DNA of 64,000 nucleotides from Streptosporangium sp. NBC_01495 (GTDB lineage: Bacteria > Actinomycetota > Actinomycetes > Streptosporangiales > Streptosporangiaceae). Under the pieces are notes generated by a model. The model was not told the DNA's origin. It ran no database searches and saw only the letters and a program-made list of their open reading frames with translations. This document shows, piece after piece, positions 9,693-17,771 of the stretch. A program made the translations under genes and the position numbers. The DNA is taken from the NCBI RefSeq assembly GCF_036250735.1, contig NZ_CP109430.1, positions 10,681,755 through 10,745,754 of the forward strand, read 5' to 3'. Position 1 is the stretch's first letter, and every line of letters starts with the position of its first letter.

Positions 9693-9818
9693 GACGAGCC
9701 GTCCGCCCCGGCCGGGTCCGCTACGCGAGCCCGCCGGCGGGTTCCGGGGCGGGGCCGGCCGGACGGCGAGCCCGGCCCGGTCCGGGCCGCGCGGCATCCG
9801 GCGCGCTTCCCGCCCGGA

Positions 9819-10709
9819 CTACTTGAGGTACTGCTGCAACCCGTTCGCCAGGGCGAGCGCGATCCTCTGCCGGAACGCAGGCTGCTGGAACTTGGCCGCC
9901 TCGGCGGAGTTCCTCATGTTGCCCGACTCGATGAAGACCTTGGGAACCGTGGAGAGGTTCAGGCCGCCGAGGTCGTTCCGGTAGTCGAGGGCGTCCTTGC
10001 CGATGTAGGTGGAGTACGGCAGGCCGGTGCCGCGCCTGAAGGCGTTCCGCACGTCCAGGCCGAGCTTCCTGGAGGCCTTGACCACCGGGTCGACCGGGCC
10101 GCCGATCTTCTCCGGCATGATCACGTGGAAGCCGTGGTTGGCGGGGCCCGCCCCGTCGGCGTGGACCGAGATCGCCGCGTCCGCCTTCGCCCGGTTGCCG
10201 ATCGCGGCCCGCTGGGTGATGCACGGCCCGACGCCGGAGTTGCTGTCGCGGGTCAGCTTCACCGTCGCGCCACGGCTCTTCAGGATCTTGGCCAGACGCT
10301 GCGAGACGTCCCAGGTGAAGGCCGCCTCGCTGTAGCCGTTGTCGGTGGCGGTGCCCGTGGTGTCACAGGCCTTCGACTGGGTCAGGACGTTGACCTGCTT
10401 GTTGATCTCTGCGGGGTGGCGGTAGTTCTGCCCGTTGTGGCCCGGGTCGATGACCACGACCTTGCCGCTGAGCGGCTTGTCGCTCTGGCCGCTCTGGCCT
10501 GCGGCGGGACTCGGCGTGGGGTCGCTCGCCGCGCCGGCCGCCGGGCGGGCCGGGGCGTCGGCCGCCGGAGCCGCCGCGGTGCCGGCGGCGGGAGGGACGG
10601 GCCCGCGCGTCCGCGCGAGGTCCGCGCCCGCGGCGGTACCGCCGCAGGCGGCGACGCCGAGTCCGCACAGGACAAGGGTCGCCGCGAGTGCTTTGCCGGT
10701 CACGCTCAT
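9819..10709 (-). CDS. N-acetylmuramoyl-L-alanine amidase lipoprotein
   Basis: The protein of about 296 residues has a lipobox (LGVAAC) after a short hydrophobic signal, then an Ala/Pro-rich linker to roughly residue 85, then an Amidase_3 zinc domain. The domain starts VVVIDPGHNG with the first His ligand; a later SVHADG gives another, and the catalytic Glu is in VFIESGNMRN. It should cleave the peptide stem from the glycan of peptidoglycan outside the cell. ATG at 10709 is chosen over an in-frame TTG nine bases earlier. It is convergent with the dimethylformamidase-like lipoprotein. Confidence 0.9.
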   Translation of the reverse strand: MSVTGKALAATLVLCGLGVAACGGTAAGADLARTRGPVPPAAGTAAAPAADAPARPAAGAASDPTPSPAAGQSGQSDKPLSGKVVVIDPGHNGQNYRHPAEINKQVNVLTQSKACDTTGTATDNGYSEAAFTWDVSQRLAKILKSRGATVKLTRDSNSGVGPCITQRAAIGNRAKADAAISVHADGAGPANHGFHVIMPEKIGGPVDPVVKASRKLGLDVRNAFRRGTGLPYSTYIGKDALDYRNDLGGLNLSTVPKVFIESGNMRNSAEAAKFQQPAFRQRIALALANGLQQYLK

Positions 10710-10778
10710 CGCCCCCAAGGAAGTCGTCAGCCACCCAACCTACGTGGCCCGGACGCGTGTTTCGGCCGTTGTCGCGAT

Positions 10779-10920
10779 ATGTGCAGGCCCGTCACGAGGC
10801 GTGATGTGCTCTCCCGTCACGGGACGCGGTATGTGCCCACCTGGGAACAGGAGACGGTATGTGCCCACCTGGGAGCGGGAGGCGGCATGTGCCCATCCGT
10901 ACCGGGAGACATGCCCACTC
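10779..10920. repeat. six degenerate tandem units of about 24-28 bp
   Basis: Copies beginning ATGTGC or ATGCCC occur at 10779, 10804, 10831, 10859, 10887 and 10911, so the spacing is 25, 27, 28, 28 and 24 bases. The third and fourth share ATGTGCCCACCTGGGA. The array fills the gap between the amidase start and the end of the next minus-strand gene. No continuous frame or RNA family was recognised. Confidence 0.75.
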
Positions 10921-10924
10921 GCCG

Positions 10925-11173
10925 TCACCAGGCGTGCTCGCCGACCTCCTGCTTCTGCAGGAGCGAGGCGAGCTCCCTGGCGTCCTCGGCGTCCAGCCCG
11001 AGGACCACGCGCGGCCGTCCCCACGGGTGGTCGATCGAATGGGCCACGTAGCTGGCCACGGACTCGGCTCCGGCGTCGCCGTTGCGGCCCCGGGCGGCCC
11101 GCCAGTGCGCCCACGCCCGCTCAAGCTCGGCCGCGGCCCGCTGGGCGCATGACACCAGTTCCGGATCACGCAT
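10925..11173 (-). CDS. conserved hypothetical protein, 82 residues
   Basis: A short soluble protein with a helical N-terminal half (ELERAWAHWRAARG) and a second half containing SYVAHSIDHPWGRPRVVLGLDAEDA. I do not know a function. The ATG at 11173 follows a strong GAGGGGGG purine run, which favours it over an upstream in-frame start. It reads toward the repeat array and the amidase gene. The protein looks like one of the small conserved actinomycete proteins, but no family name is assigned. Confidence 0.65.
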   Translation of the reverse strand: MRDPELVSCAQRAAAELERAWAHWRAARGRNGDAGAESVASYVAHSIDHPWGRPRVVLGLDAEDARELASLLQKQEVGEHAW

Positions 11174-11256
11174 TGTTACCCCCCTCGTCTCGGCCAGAGT
11201 CAACACCGGCGGCGCGTCGCCGTCCGCGATGTTGACCGTGTTTTGGGGAGGCCATG

Positions 11257-11295
11257 GAGCCTGCCTGGGCGTGATGTAACGCTCCAGGCAGGCTC
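11257..11295 (+). terminator. stem-loop between a hypothetical gene and the LacI gene
   Basis: A perfect 12-base stem (11257-11268 with 11284-11295) encloses a 15-base loop and is followed on the plus strand by TTTAC. On the minus strand it lies immediately after the LacI-type gene, so it probably ends that transcript. Confidence 0.6.
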
Positions 11296-11296
11296 T

Positions 11297-12385
11297 TTAC
11301 CGTTCGGCGGGGCTCGTGCTGTTCCGTACGACCAGCTGTGGCGCGACCTGGCGCAGGCGCGAGGCCTTGCCGGGGTCGCCGATCCGGTCGTTCAGCAGCG
11401 CCGCGGCGGAGCGTCCCATGGCGCGGCGGGGCTGGTCCACGGTGGTCAGCGAGATCGGCTGGGTCCCCGCGCGGTGGATGTTGTCGTACCCGACCACGGA
11501 CAGGTCCTCGGGAACCCGCAGGCCCAGCTCGGCGGCCGCGGAGAGCACGCCCATGGCCACCCGGTCGTTGGCGGCGAAGATCGCTGTGGGCCGGGGGTCA
11601 CGCGTGAGCAGGCTGCGCGCCGCCCTGGCGCCGCCCTCCTCGCTGGACTCGCCCTCCTCGACCATGATGTACGGCGCCAGGGAGTGCCTGCGCATCGCGA
11701 CCAGGTAGCCCTCGCACCGGAAGCGCCCGGAGGAGATGCCCGCGGCCTCGATGTGGGCGATCCTGCGGTGACCGAGCTCCACGAGGTGGTCGACGGCCAG
11801 GCGGGCGCCGAGCTGGTCGTCGTCGACGACGATGTCCACGCCGCCGAGGTCGATGTCGCGCTCGCCCACCACCACGGTCGGCGTGTAGCCGGTGGCCTCG
11901 ATGAGCGTCCCGCTGGTGGGCGCGATACCGAGCAGGACGAGCCCGTCGACGCGCAGTTCGAGGAACGCCTCGACCGCCTCGTCCTCGAAGGCGGGGTCCC
12001 ACTGGCTGTTGCCGATGAGAAGCCTCAGCCCGTCGCCGTGCAGGCTCTCCTGCAGGCCGTCCAGGAACTCCGCGTAGAACGGGTTGTGCAGGTCGGCGAC
12101 GAGCGCCCCGACCAGGTGGGTACGGCCCTCGACCAGGCTGCGCGCGACGGCGTTGGGCCGGTAACCGAGGTCTCTGGCCGCCTGGAGCACGGCCTGCCTG
12201 CGATGTTCACTGACGTGGGGCGACCCGCGCAGGACGAGCGAGACCAGTGATTTGGAGACACCGGCTCGTTCTGCCACGTTGCGGATCGTGGGTCTCGGGC
12301 GTGGCCCGCCGCCCCCGTCGGACAAGACGGGTTCGGCGAACCCGCGGGCTCGGGTGACGGTGGTGTTGACCGGCGGTCCTGACAT
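11297..12385 (-). CDS. LacI-family transcriptional regulator
   Basis: The 362-residue regulator has an N-terminal LacI helix-turn-helix at about residues 30-60 (TIRNVAERAGVSKSLVSLVL), the hinge-helix region NAVARSLVEGRTH, and a periplasmic-binding-protein-like sensor domain to the C-terminus. Such proteins repress sugar-use genes until a sugar binds. The ATG at 12385 is preceded by GGGAGAG. No sugar transporter or hydrolase operon is adjacent, the nearest glycosidase being the GH20 gene about 3 kb away, so the target is unknown. It is divergent from a TetR gene. Confidence 0.9.
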   Translation of the reverse strand: MSGPPVNTTVTRARGFAEPVLSDGGGGPRPRPTIRNVAERAGVSKSLVSLVLRGSPHVSEHRRQAVLQAARDLGYRPNAVARSLVEGRTHLVGALVADLHNPFYAEFLDGLQESLHGDGLRLLIGNSQWDPAFEDEAVEAFLELRVDGLVLLGIAPTSGTLIEATGYTPTVVVGERDIDLGGVDIVVDDDQLGARLAVDHLVELGHRRIAHIEAAGISSGRFRCEGYLVAMRRHSLAPYIMVEEGESSEEGGARAARSLLTRDPRPTAIFAANDRVAMGVLSAAAELGLRVPEDLSVVGYDNIHRAGTQPISLTTVDQPRRAMGRSAAALLNDRIGDPGKASRLRQVAPQLVVRNSTSPAER

Positions 12386-12520
12386 GGCTCTCCCCCGCGA
12401 TGGTGGATGGGCACCTGTCACTCAAAACGATCGAGTTCCGAATGGGGTACGGCTTGTGCGGAAGGGAACTGCGATCTTGACCAAGCCGCCGGGCGAAACG
12501 GCTCCGATAGTCTTCAGGGT

Positions 12521-13246
12521 GTGGGGTCGACATCCGAAGCCGCCGAGCGGGCGAAACCCGTGGCGGGGGGCGTGCGACCGACGCGGCGCAGGCTCAGTGT
12601 CGACCGGCGCCGCGAGGAGCTCATGGCGGCGGCCCTGGAGCTGTTCAGCAGGCGTGACGCCGAACACGTGTCGATCGACGACGTGGCCTCCGAGGCCGGC
12701 GCGTCGCGGGCACTGGTCTACCACTACTTCGGCGGCAAGCAGGAGCTCTACGTCGCCGCGCTGAGGAGCGCCGCGGCCCAGCTGGAGGCCAGGCTCGGAC
12801 CCCGGGGGATCGGCACTCCGCTGGACGAGCTGGCCGGGGGCCTCACCCGATACTTCGACTTCGTCGAGGAGCACGCGGCGGGCTTCGCCGCGCTGCTCAG
12901 GGGCGGTCCCGCCAATCGCAGCGGCGAGATCGGGGAGGTCGTCGACTCGGTCAGGCGCCGGCTGCTCAGGCTGATCATGAAGCAGCTGCGGGTCGAGGAG
13001 CCGGGGCCCGCGCTCCGGGTCGCGCTGCGCTCGTGGATCGCCTCCGTCGAGACCGCGGGCCTCGACTGGCTGGAGCGCCGCGACATCGAGCGGCCGGCGC
13101 TGGAGCGGATGCTGATCGGTCAGATGACGGCGCTGCTCGGCGTGGCGGCCGAACACGACGCGCACGTCGGCGAGTTGCTGGACGGCCTGGTCAGAGACCG
13201 GGCGAGCCGCCCCACGGGCCAGGAGAGGCCCGGGGCGGACGGCTGA
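12521..13246 (+). CDS. TetR/AcrR-family transcriptional regulator
   Basis: The regulator of about 241 residues has a TetR DNA-binding domain (REELMAAALELFSRRDAEHV through SRALVYHYFGGKQELY) and an all-helical ligand domain. TAGTCT at 12508-12513 ends seven bases before the GTG at 12521, and no Shine-Dalgarno is present, so this is a probable leaderless start. An ATG at 12407 would add 38 residues of improbable composition. No neighbouring gene is an obvious target. The following 168 bases to bldC carry no other gene that I can support. Confidence 0.87.
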   Translation: MGSTSEAAERAKPVAGGVRPTRRRLSVDRRREELMAAALELFSRRDAEHVSIDDVASEAGASRALVYHYFGGKQELYVAALRSAAAQLEARLGPRGIGTPLDELAGGLTRYFDFVEEHAAGFAALLRGGPANRSGEIGEVVDSVRRRLLRLIMKQLRVEEPGPALRVALRSWIASVETAGLDWLERRDIERPALERMLIGQMTALLGVAAEHDAHVGELLDGLVRDRASRPTGQERPGADG

Positions 13247-13414
13247 CAGGGCTCCTCGGGGCACTGCCGGGCCCTTCGGGAGCGTGTGCCGGAGGGCGGG
13301 GTAGGTGCTGGGGCGGCGCCGGGCGGGCGACGCCGCTCCCCACAAACCCGTGTGGCCTACACGCTCAAAGAGTGAGCGCGCACCAATCCCCCTAGGTCAG
13401 TGACGGCCCCCGTC

Positions 13415-13618
13415 TTACTCTGAGCGCTGCTGCGGAATCCCCGCGAGCAGTGCGCGAACCTCAGTCTCCCGGTACCGGCGGTGTCCACCCAGGGTGCGGA
13501 TGGACGTCAACTTGCCCGCCTTCGCCCACCGGGTCACGGTCTTGGGATCGACGCGGAACATGGTTGCGACCTCCGCCGGGGTGAGCAGCGGCTCTGCCTC
13601 GGGTGTACGAGCTGACAT
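13415..13618 (-). CDS. bldC: BldC, MerR-like developmental regulator
   Basis: The 67-residue protein is nearly identical to Streptomyces BldC. It is a single winged helix-turn-helix of the MerR/excisionase type, with LLTPAEVATMFRVDPKTV and the wing segment TLGGHRRYRE. In Streptomyces it binds direct repeats cooperatively and delays entry into sporulation. GGAGAGG lies upstream of the ATG. The order bldC, hypothetical, vdh, DUF3073, purM, purF also matches Streptomyces. Regulation is probably from a promoter far upstream (see 13822). Confidence 0.95.
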   Translation of the reverse strand: MSARTPEAEPLLTPAEVATMFRVDPKTVTRWAKAGKLTSIRTLGGHRRYRETEVRALLAGIPQQRSE

Positions 13619-13821
13619 TTGTGCGGCCTCTCCTCCATGTGGACCGGCGACAGCGATCCTGCGACTTGACGCTTGTCACGGATGTCCGCCTATGGCCCTT
13701 GCGTGCGGCTGTTTGGGCCATATGCGGCATCACCCGATGTGACCATACAGCCACGTAGAGCGATTGGCGAGCCTTTGAGCGACTCATCTCTCTTGTGCAC
13801 GTGTTGTTGTCACGCTCGGTG

Positions 13822-13850
13822 ATTCTAGCGACACGTTTCGTGGTATCGCA
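13822..13850 (-). promoter_or_regulatory. candidate bldC promoter with long leader
   Basis: Reading the minus strand, TAGAAT (13827-13822) is a good -10 match and TGCGAT lies 17 bases upstream as a weak -35. This would give an untranslated leader of about 200 bases before bldC. The 318-base gap from 13619 to 13936 contains no other gene; it is lower in GC than its surroundings. Confidence 0.35.
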
Positions 13851-13936
13851 GTGAAAACGGCAAACTACTCAGTTCGTAGGTGCATCCCCGGTCATCGACG
13901 GACCTACTTACGCAGGTCGAAGGGATGATTTGCGAC

Positions 13937-14794
13937 TCAGTTTGCTGATTCGAGAAGTTGTATTGATCGCCAGCGGAGGATGACGCGCTGGTACATGGCG
14001 AACGCCAGTTCTTCCTCGCCTTTTTCCAGACCTGTCAGCGCCGCCGCGAGCTCCGCCACGGATTCGTCGGCCTGGAGTGTCTCGTCGTCCATGAGGTTGA
14101 CGATGCCGCCGTAGTCCAGCTCGACCAGCGAGTGCGGGTGGAACTCCTCCAGCCAGCGCGCCACGTCCTCGACCTCGGCGGTGACCGAGACCTCGCCCAC
14201 CTGCCTCCTGATGATCTGCAGGGCCCGGGCGCTGCGGCGCCTGGCATGGGCCATGGACGTGACGTAGATCAGGTTGCGCGTGGTGGTCGTGCCCCCCTGC
14301 CCCTCGCCGCCGTCGATGACGAGCCAGCGCTCGTTGCCGTCGAAGGGGACGAACCACGAGGTCGGAACGTGCCATGTGGAGCCGCGGATGTGGGTGCGCA
14401 GCGCGGCGGAGTCGGTGCGGCGCTTGAACCGGTCGAAGTCGTCGGCCGTCTGCTTCGCGACGGCGGGCGGGACGAAACGCTCCATCAGCTTGGGCGGGGT
14501 CGCCCCGCGAAAGCGTGAGAAGGCGAGCCACGACCTCAGCCTGCTCTGCCACGGGCAGACGTACAGGACCTCCTCCACGCGCCTCAGATAGGCGTTGGGG
14601 CTCTCCTGGACGGGTGCCGGGGCCGGCGGCACCCCGAGGAGGCGTCGCACCGCCTCGCCGTGTTCGGCGTGGAGGGCGCTCGCTCGGCGCGGTCGGTCGG
14701 CCGTCTCGGCGTAGGCGGTCCACGAGACGCGCTCCGCCGGGGCGAACGCGACCAGCGGTTCGTAGACGCGGAGGTACGCGGCATAGGGCAGCAC
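13937..14794 (-). CDS. conserved actinomycete hypothetical protein beside bldC
   Basis: This 285-residue soluble protein has no function I can name. It is rich in Arg and Trp, with segments such as WHVPTSWFVPFDGNERWLVIDGG and a helical C-terminus. A protein of this type sits between bldC and vdh in Streptomyces as well, so the position is conserved. The GTG at 14794 has only a weak purine run before it. It is divergent from vdh; the 180-base gap between them should hold both promoters. Confidence 0.7.
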   Translation of the reverse strand: MLPYAAYLRVYEPLVAFAPAERVSWTAYAETADRPRRASALHAEHGEAVRRLLGVPPAPAPVQESPNAYLRRVEEVLYVCPWQSRLRSWLAFSRFRGATPPKLMERFVPPAVAKQTADDFDRFKRRTDSAALRTHIRGSTWHVPTSWFVPFDGNERWLVIDGGEGQGGTTTTRNLIYVTSMAHARRRSARALQIIRRQVGEVSVTAEVEDVARWLEEFHPHSLVELDYGGIVNLMDDETLQADESVAELAAALTGLEKGEEELAFAMYQRVILRWRSIQLLESAN

Positions 14795-14974
14795 GACCGC
14801 ATCGTGTCACGAAGGACCGGCCGTTGTCCGTAGCGGGCCCGCTTCCGCGGTGGCCGTCTCGGACACTGAGATGGGACGTTCGCGCACGTCGTCCCCGTTA
14901 CGGACTTGTGGTTACGCTGAGGGTGATCTCCGCCGCGACGGAGCGGCGGGAACGGACGACTGGGAGTCACCACA

Positions 14975-16078
14975 GTGACCGACGTCTTCGGGCTGTCCCA
15001 CAAGGACGCGGGCCCGGCAACCGGCCAGGCGAGGCACGAGCAGGTCGTCTTCTGCTCCGACGAGCGAAGCGGCCTCCACGCGATCATCGCCATCCACAAC
15101 ACCGCCCTGGGCCCCGGCCTGGGCGGCACCAGGTTCTATCCCTACGAGAGCGAGCAGGCCGCGCTGGCGGACGTGCTCAACCTCTCGCGGGCGATGGCCT
15201 ACAAGAACGCCCTGGCGGGACTCGACCTCGGTGGCGGCAAGGCCGTCATCATCGGCGATCCGGCGACGGACAAGAGCGAGGCGCTGCTGCGCGCCTACGG
15301 CAGGTTCGTCCAGTCGCTCGGGGGCCGCTACTACACGGCGTGCGACGTCGGCACCTACAGCGAGGACATGGACATCGTGGCCCGCGAGTGCTCGTACGTG
15401 ACCGGCCGCACGCTGGCCAACGGCGGGGCCGGCGACTCGTCGATCCTGACCGCCCTCGGCGTGTTCCAGGGCATGCGCGCCGCCGCCGAGCACGCGTACG
15501 GGACGCCGACGCTGCGCGGCAGGCGTGTCGGCGTGGAGGGCGTGGGCAAGGTCGGCCACCGCCTGGTCGGCCATCTGATCGAGGACGGCGCGGAGGTCGT
15601 GGTCTGCGACGTGAGCGAGCGGGCCGTGGAGCGGCTGCGGCGGATCCACCCCCAGGTCGAGGTCGTCGCCGACCGGCTGGAGATCACCGCCGCCGACGTC
15701 GACGTCTACGCGCCGTGCGCCCTCGGCGGGGCGCTGGACGACGAGACGGTGGCCCGCCTGCGCGCCACGATCGTCTGCGGCGGGGCCAACAACCAGCTGG
15801 CCCACCCCGGCGTGGAGAAGCAGCTCGCCGACCGCGGGATCCTCTACGCGCCCGACTACGTGGTCAACTCCGGCGGCGTCATCCAGGTCGCGGACGAGAT
15901 CAGGGGGTTCAACATGGAGCGGGCGCAGGCAAAGGCCACCCAGATCTACGACACGACTCTCAAGATCTTCTCCAGCGCGGCGGAGGATGGCGTTCCCCCG
16001 GCCGTCGCAGCCGATAGGCTGGCTGAGCGCAGAATGTCGGAAGTCGGGCGAATTAGGGGCATTTGGCTGGGCCACTAG
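14975..16078 (+). CDS. vdh: valine (branched-chain amino acid) dehydrogenase
   Basis: The 367-residue enzyme deaminates valine, leucine or isoleucine to the 2-oxo acid with NAD. The substrate Lys motif GGGKAVI (near residue 88) and the Rossmann glycine-rich segment GVGKVGHRLV are present, and GGANNQL and NSGGVIQVADE complete the Glu/Leu/Phe/Val dehydrogenase pattern. Length matches Streptomyces Vdh. GGGAG precedes the GTG. Its products would feed the 2-oxoacid dehydrogenase encoded at 36.8-40.4 kb, giving branched acyl-CoA primers for iso/anteiso fatty acids. Confidence 0.94.
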   Translation: MTDVFGLSHKDAGPATGQARHEQVVFCSDERSGLHAIIAIHNTALGPGLGGTRFYPYESEQAALADVLNLSRAMAYKNALAGLDLGGGKAVIIGDPATDKSEALLRAYGRFVQSLGGRYYTACDVGTYSEDMDIVARECSYVTGRTLANGGAGDSSILTALGVFQGMRAAAEHAYGTPTLRGRRVGVEGVGKVGHRLVGHLIEDGAEVVVCDVSERAVERLRRIHPQVEVVADRLEITAADVDVYAPCALGGALDDETVARLRATIVCGGANNQLAHPGVEKQLADRGILYAPDYVVNSGGVIQVADEIRGFNMERAQAKATQIYDTTLKIFSSAAEDGVPPAVAADRLAERRMSEVGRIRGIWLGH

Positions 16079-16228
16079 CCCCACACGCCCATACGACGTA
16101 CCGAGCCGGGCGTAAAACGGGTACGGTTGTAGGCGAACGAGAGCTGACGCCTCAAGTCAGGTGGCGTCAGTGCGTGGTGCGTTAGCGACGAGGGGTCGGG
16201 CACGACCCCACACGAGGGGGTCGAGCCA

Positions 16229-16462
16229 ATGGGGCGCGGCCGAGCAAAGGCCAAGCAGGTCAAGGTTGCTCGCCAGCTGAAGTACAACAGCGGTGGCACT
16301 GATCTTGAGCGTCTGCGCGACGAGCTCGGAGTCAGAGACGACTCCATCCACAATGACGACTCCAACGACGCCTACGACGAGCTGGCGGATCGGTACGCCG
16401 ATTACGCCGATGACTTCGGCTCCGGAGATGACCGCGACGACGGGACATCCGGCCGCCGCTAG
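16229..16462 (+). CDS. DUF3073 family protein
   Basis: This 77-residue protein is the small actinobacterial DUF3073 family: a basic head beginning MGRGRAKAKQVKVARQLKY and a strongly acidic tail of Asp, Tyr and Ser. Its function is not known. GAGGGGGTCGAG lies upstream of the ATG. The 150 bases before it contain two short inverted repeats (16144-16170 and 16192-16209) and a possible promoter near a TACGGTTGTAG segment. The position downstream of vdh is shared with Streptomyces. Confidence 0.9.
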   Translation: MGRGRAKAKQVKVARQLKYNSGGTDLERLRDELGVRDDSIHNDDSNDAYDELADRYADYADDFGSGDDRDDGTSGRR

Positions 16463-16489
16463 GCGGATTTCAGGTTGACGTGAGCAGGG

Positions 16490-16519
16490 CACCCGGCGGT
16501 GGGCACAAGCCGCCGGGTG
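16490..16519 (+). terminator. intrinsic terminator after the DUF3073 gene
   Basis: A perfect 10-base stem (16490-16499 with 16510-16519) with a 10-base loop is followed by TTCTTCTC. It lies 28 bases after the DUF3073 stop codon. Confidence 0.75.
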
Positions 16520-16548
16520 TTCTTCTCGCTACGAGTCGAAAATATGCG

Positions 16549-16570
16549 GCGCTCCGGTGGTCCGGAGCGC
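16549..16570 (+). terminator. second stem-loop with T-run
   Basis: A nine-base perfect stem (16549-16557 with 16562-16570) and a four-base TGGT loop are followed directly by TTTT. It backs up the terminator at 16490. Confidence 0.7.
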
Positions 16571-16638
16571 TTTTCGCCATACCCGCCGCACACCCGGCGC
16601 GTCCCCGGTACCCGCCGCATACCCGGCCACCTCCGGCG

Positions 16639-16677
16639 CGTCCCCGCCCGGCCGGTGGCACCGGCCGGGCGGGGACG
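16639..16677. terminator. 18-bp perfect stem-loop after purM
   Basis: An 18-base perfect inverted repeat (16639-16656 with 16660-16677) has a three-base loop. It lies 41 bases past the purM stop on the minus strand and has no T-run, so it may work as a factor-dependent stop or an RNA 3' end stabiliser between convergent transcripts. Confidence 0.6.
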
Positions 16678-16717
16678 AGGAACGCGCGAGGCTATCTCCC
16701 GGAGGGGAGGGCGCGGA

Positions 16718-17743
16718 TCAGCGGAAACGTGCCTGGCCCGAGCCCTCGACGATCTCGCCGAGCACCCAGGCGGGCAGGTTCCGCTCGCCGAGCAGCGCGA
16801 GGGCGGGCTCCACGGCCTCGGCCGGGACGACCGCGGCCATGCCCACGCCCAGGTTGAACGTCCGGTCCATGTCGGCCTGGGCCACCCCGCCGTGCCCCGC
16901 GAGCACCTCGAAGACGGCGGGCGGGGTCCACGACGAGCGGTCGAGCAGCGCGTCCAGCCCGGGGGGCAGCGAGCGGGACAGGTTGCCCGCCAGTCCGCCG
17001 CCCGTGATGTGGGCGTACGCGTGGACGTCGACCGCGCGGGCCAGCTCCAGGCAGTCGAGGGAGTAGATCCTGGTCGGCTCCAGGAGCTCCTCGCCCAGTG
17101 TCCGCCCCAGCTCGGGCAGCTCGGCCTCCAGCGACAGCCCGGCCCGGTCGATGATGTGCCTGACCAGCGAGTAGCCGTTGGAGTGCACGCCGGAGGAGGC
17201 GAGCGCGAGGACCACGTCGCCCGCGCGGACCCTGTCGCGGCCGAGCATCCTGTCGGCCTCCACCACCCCGGTGGCGGCGCCCGCGAGGTCGTACTCGCCG
17301 GCCTCCATGGCCCCGGGGTGCTCGGCGGTCTCCCCGCCGACGAGGGCGCAGCCCGCCAGGCGGCAGCCCTCGGCGACGCCGCCCACGATCTCGGCGATCC
17401 GCTCGGGGACCACCTTGCCGCAGGCGATGTAGTCGGTCATGAACAGCGGCTCGGCGCCGCAGACCACCAGGTCGTCGACGACCATGCCGACCAGGTCGAT
17501 CCCGATCGTGTCGTGCTTGTCCAGCCGCTGGGCCAGCATGACCTTGGTGCCGACGCCGTCGGTCGACGTGGTGAGCAACGGCCGCCTGTACGACAGCAGG
17601 GCCGAGGCGTCGAAGAGGCCGGCGAAGCCGCTGGCGTCGTCCACGACCTCCGGCCTGCGCGCCCGCGCGACCTTCGACCTCATCAGCTCGACGGCGCGCT
17701 CGCCCGCGTCGATGTCCACTCCGGCGGCCGCGTAGCTGGTCAT
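16718..17743 (-). CDS. purM: phosphoribosylformylglycinamidine cyclo-ligase (AIR synthase)
   Basis: The 341-residue enzyme closes the imidazole ring of AIR using ATP, the fifth step of purine synthesis. LLTTSTDGVGTKVMLA, MVVDDLVVCGAEPLFMTDY, GGETAEHPG and the glycine-rich HITGGGLAGNLSR are characteristic PurM segments. It follows purF on the same strand with a 28-base gap, so the two form an operon purF-purM. The ATG at 17743 has a short GAGAGAGG sequence upstream. Length matches the family. Confidence 0.96.
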   Translation of the reverse strand: MTSYAAAGVDIDAGERAVELMRSKVARARRPEVVDDASGFAGLFDASALLSYRRPLLTTSTDGVGTKVMLAQRLDKHDTIGIDLVGMVVDDLVVCGAEPLFMTDYIACGKVVPERIAEIVGGVAEGCRLAGCALVGGETAEHPGAMEAGEYDLAGAATGVVEADRMLGRDRVRAGDVVLALASSGVHSNGYSLVRHIIDRAGLSLEAELPELGRTLGEELLEPTRIYSLDCLELARAVDVHAYAHITGGGLAGNLSRSLPPGLDALLDRSSWTPPAVFEVLAGHGGVAQADMDRTFNLGVGMAAVVPAEAVEPALALLGERNLPAWVLGEIVEGSGQARFR

Positions 17744-17771
17744 GAGGCCTCTCTCTGCGCGCCCGGCCCGC

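Noticed and set aside
10719..10924. DnaA box cluster or replication origin
   Set aside because: The repeats do not resemble TTGTCCACA-type boxes and no replication genes are nearby.
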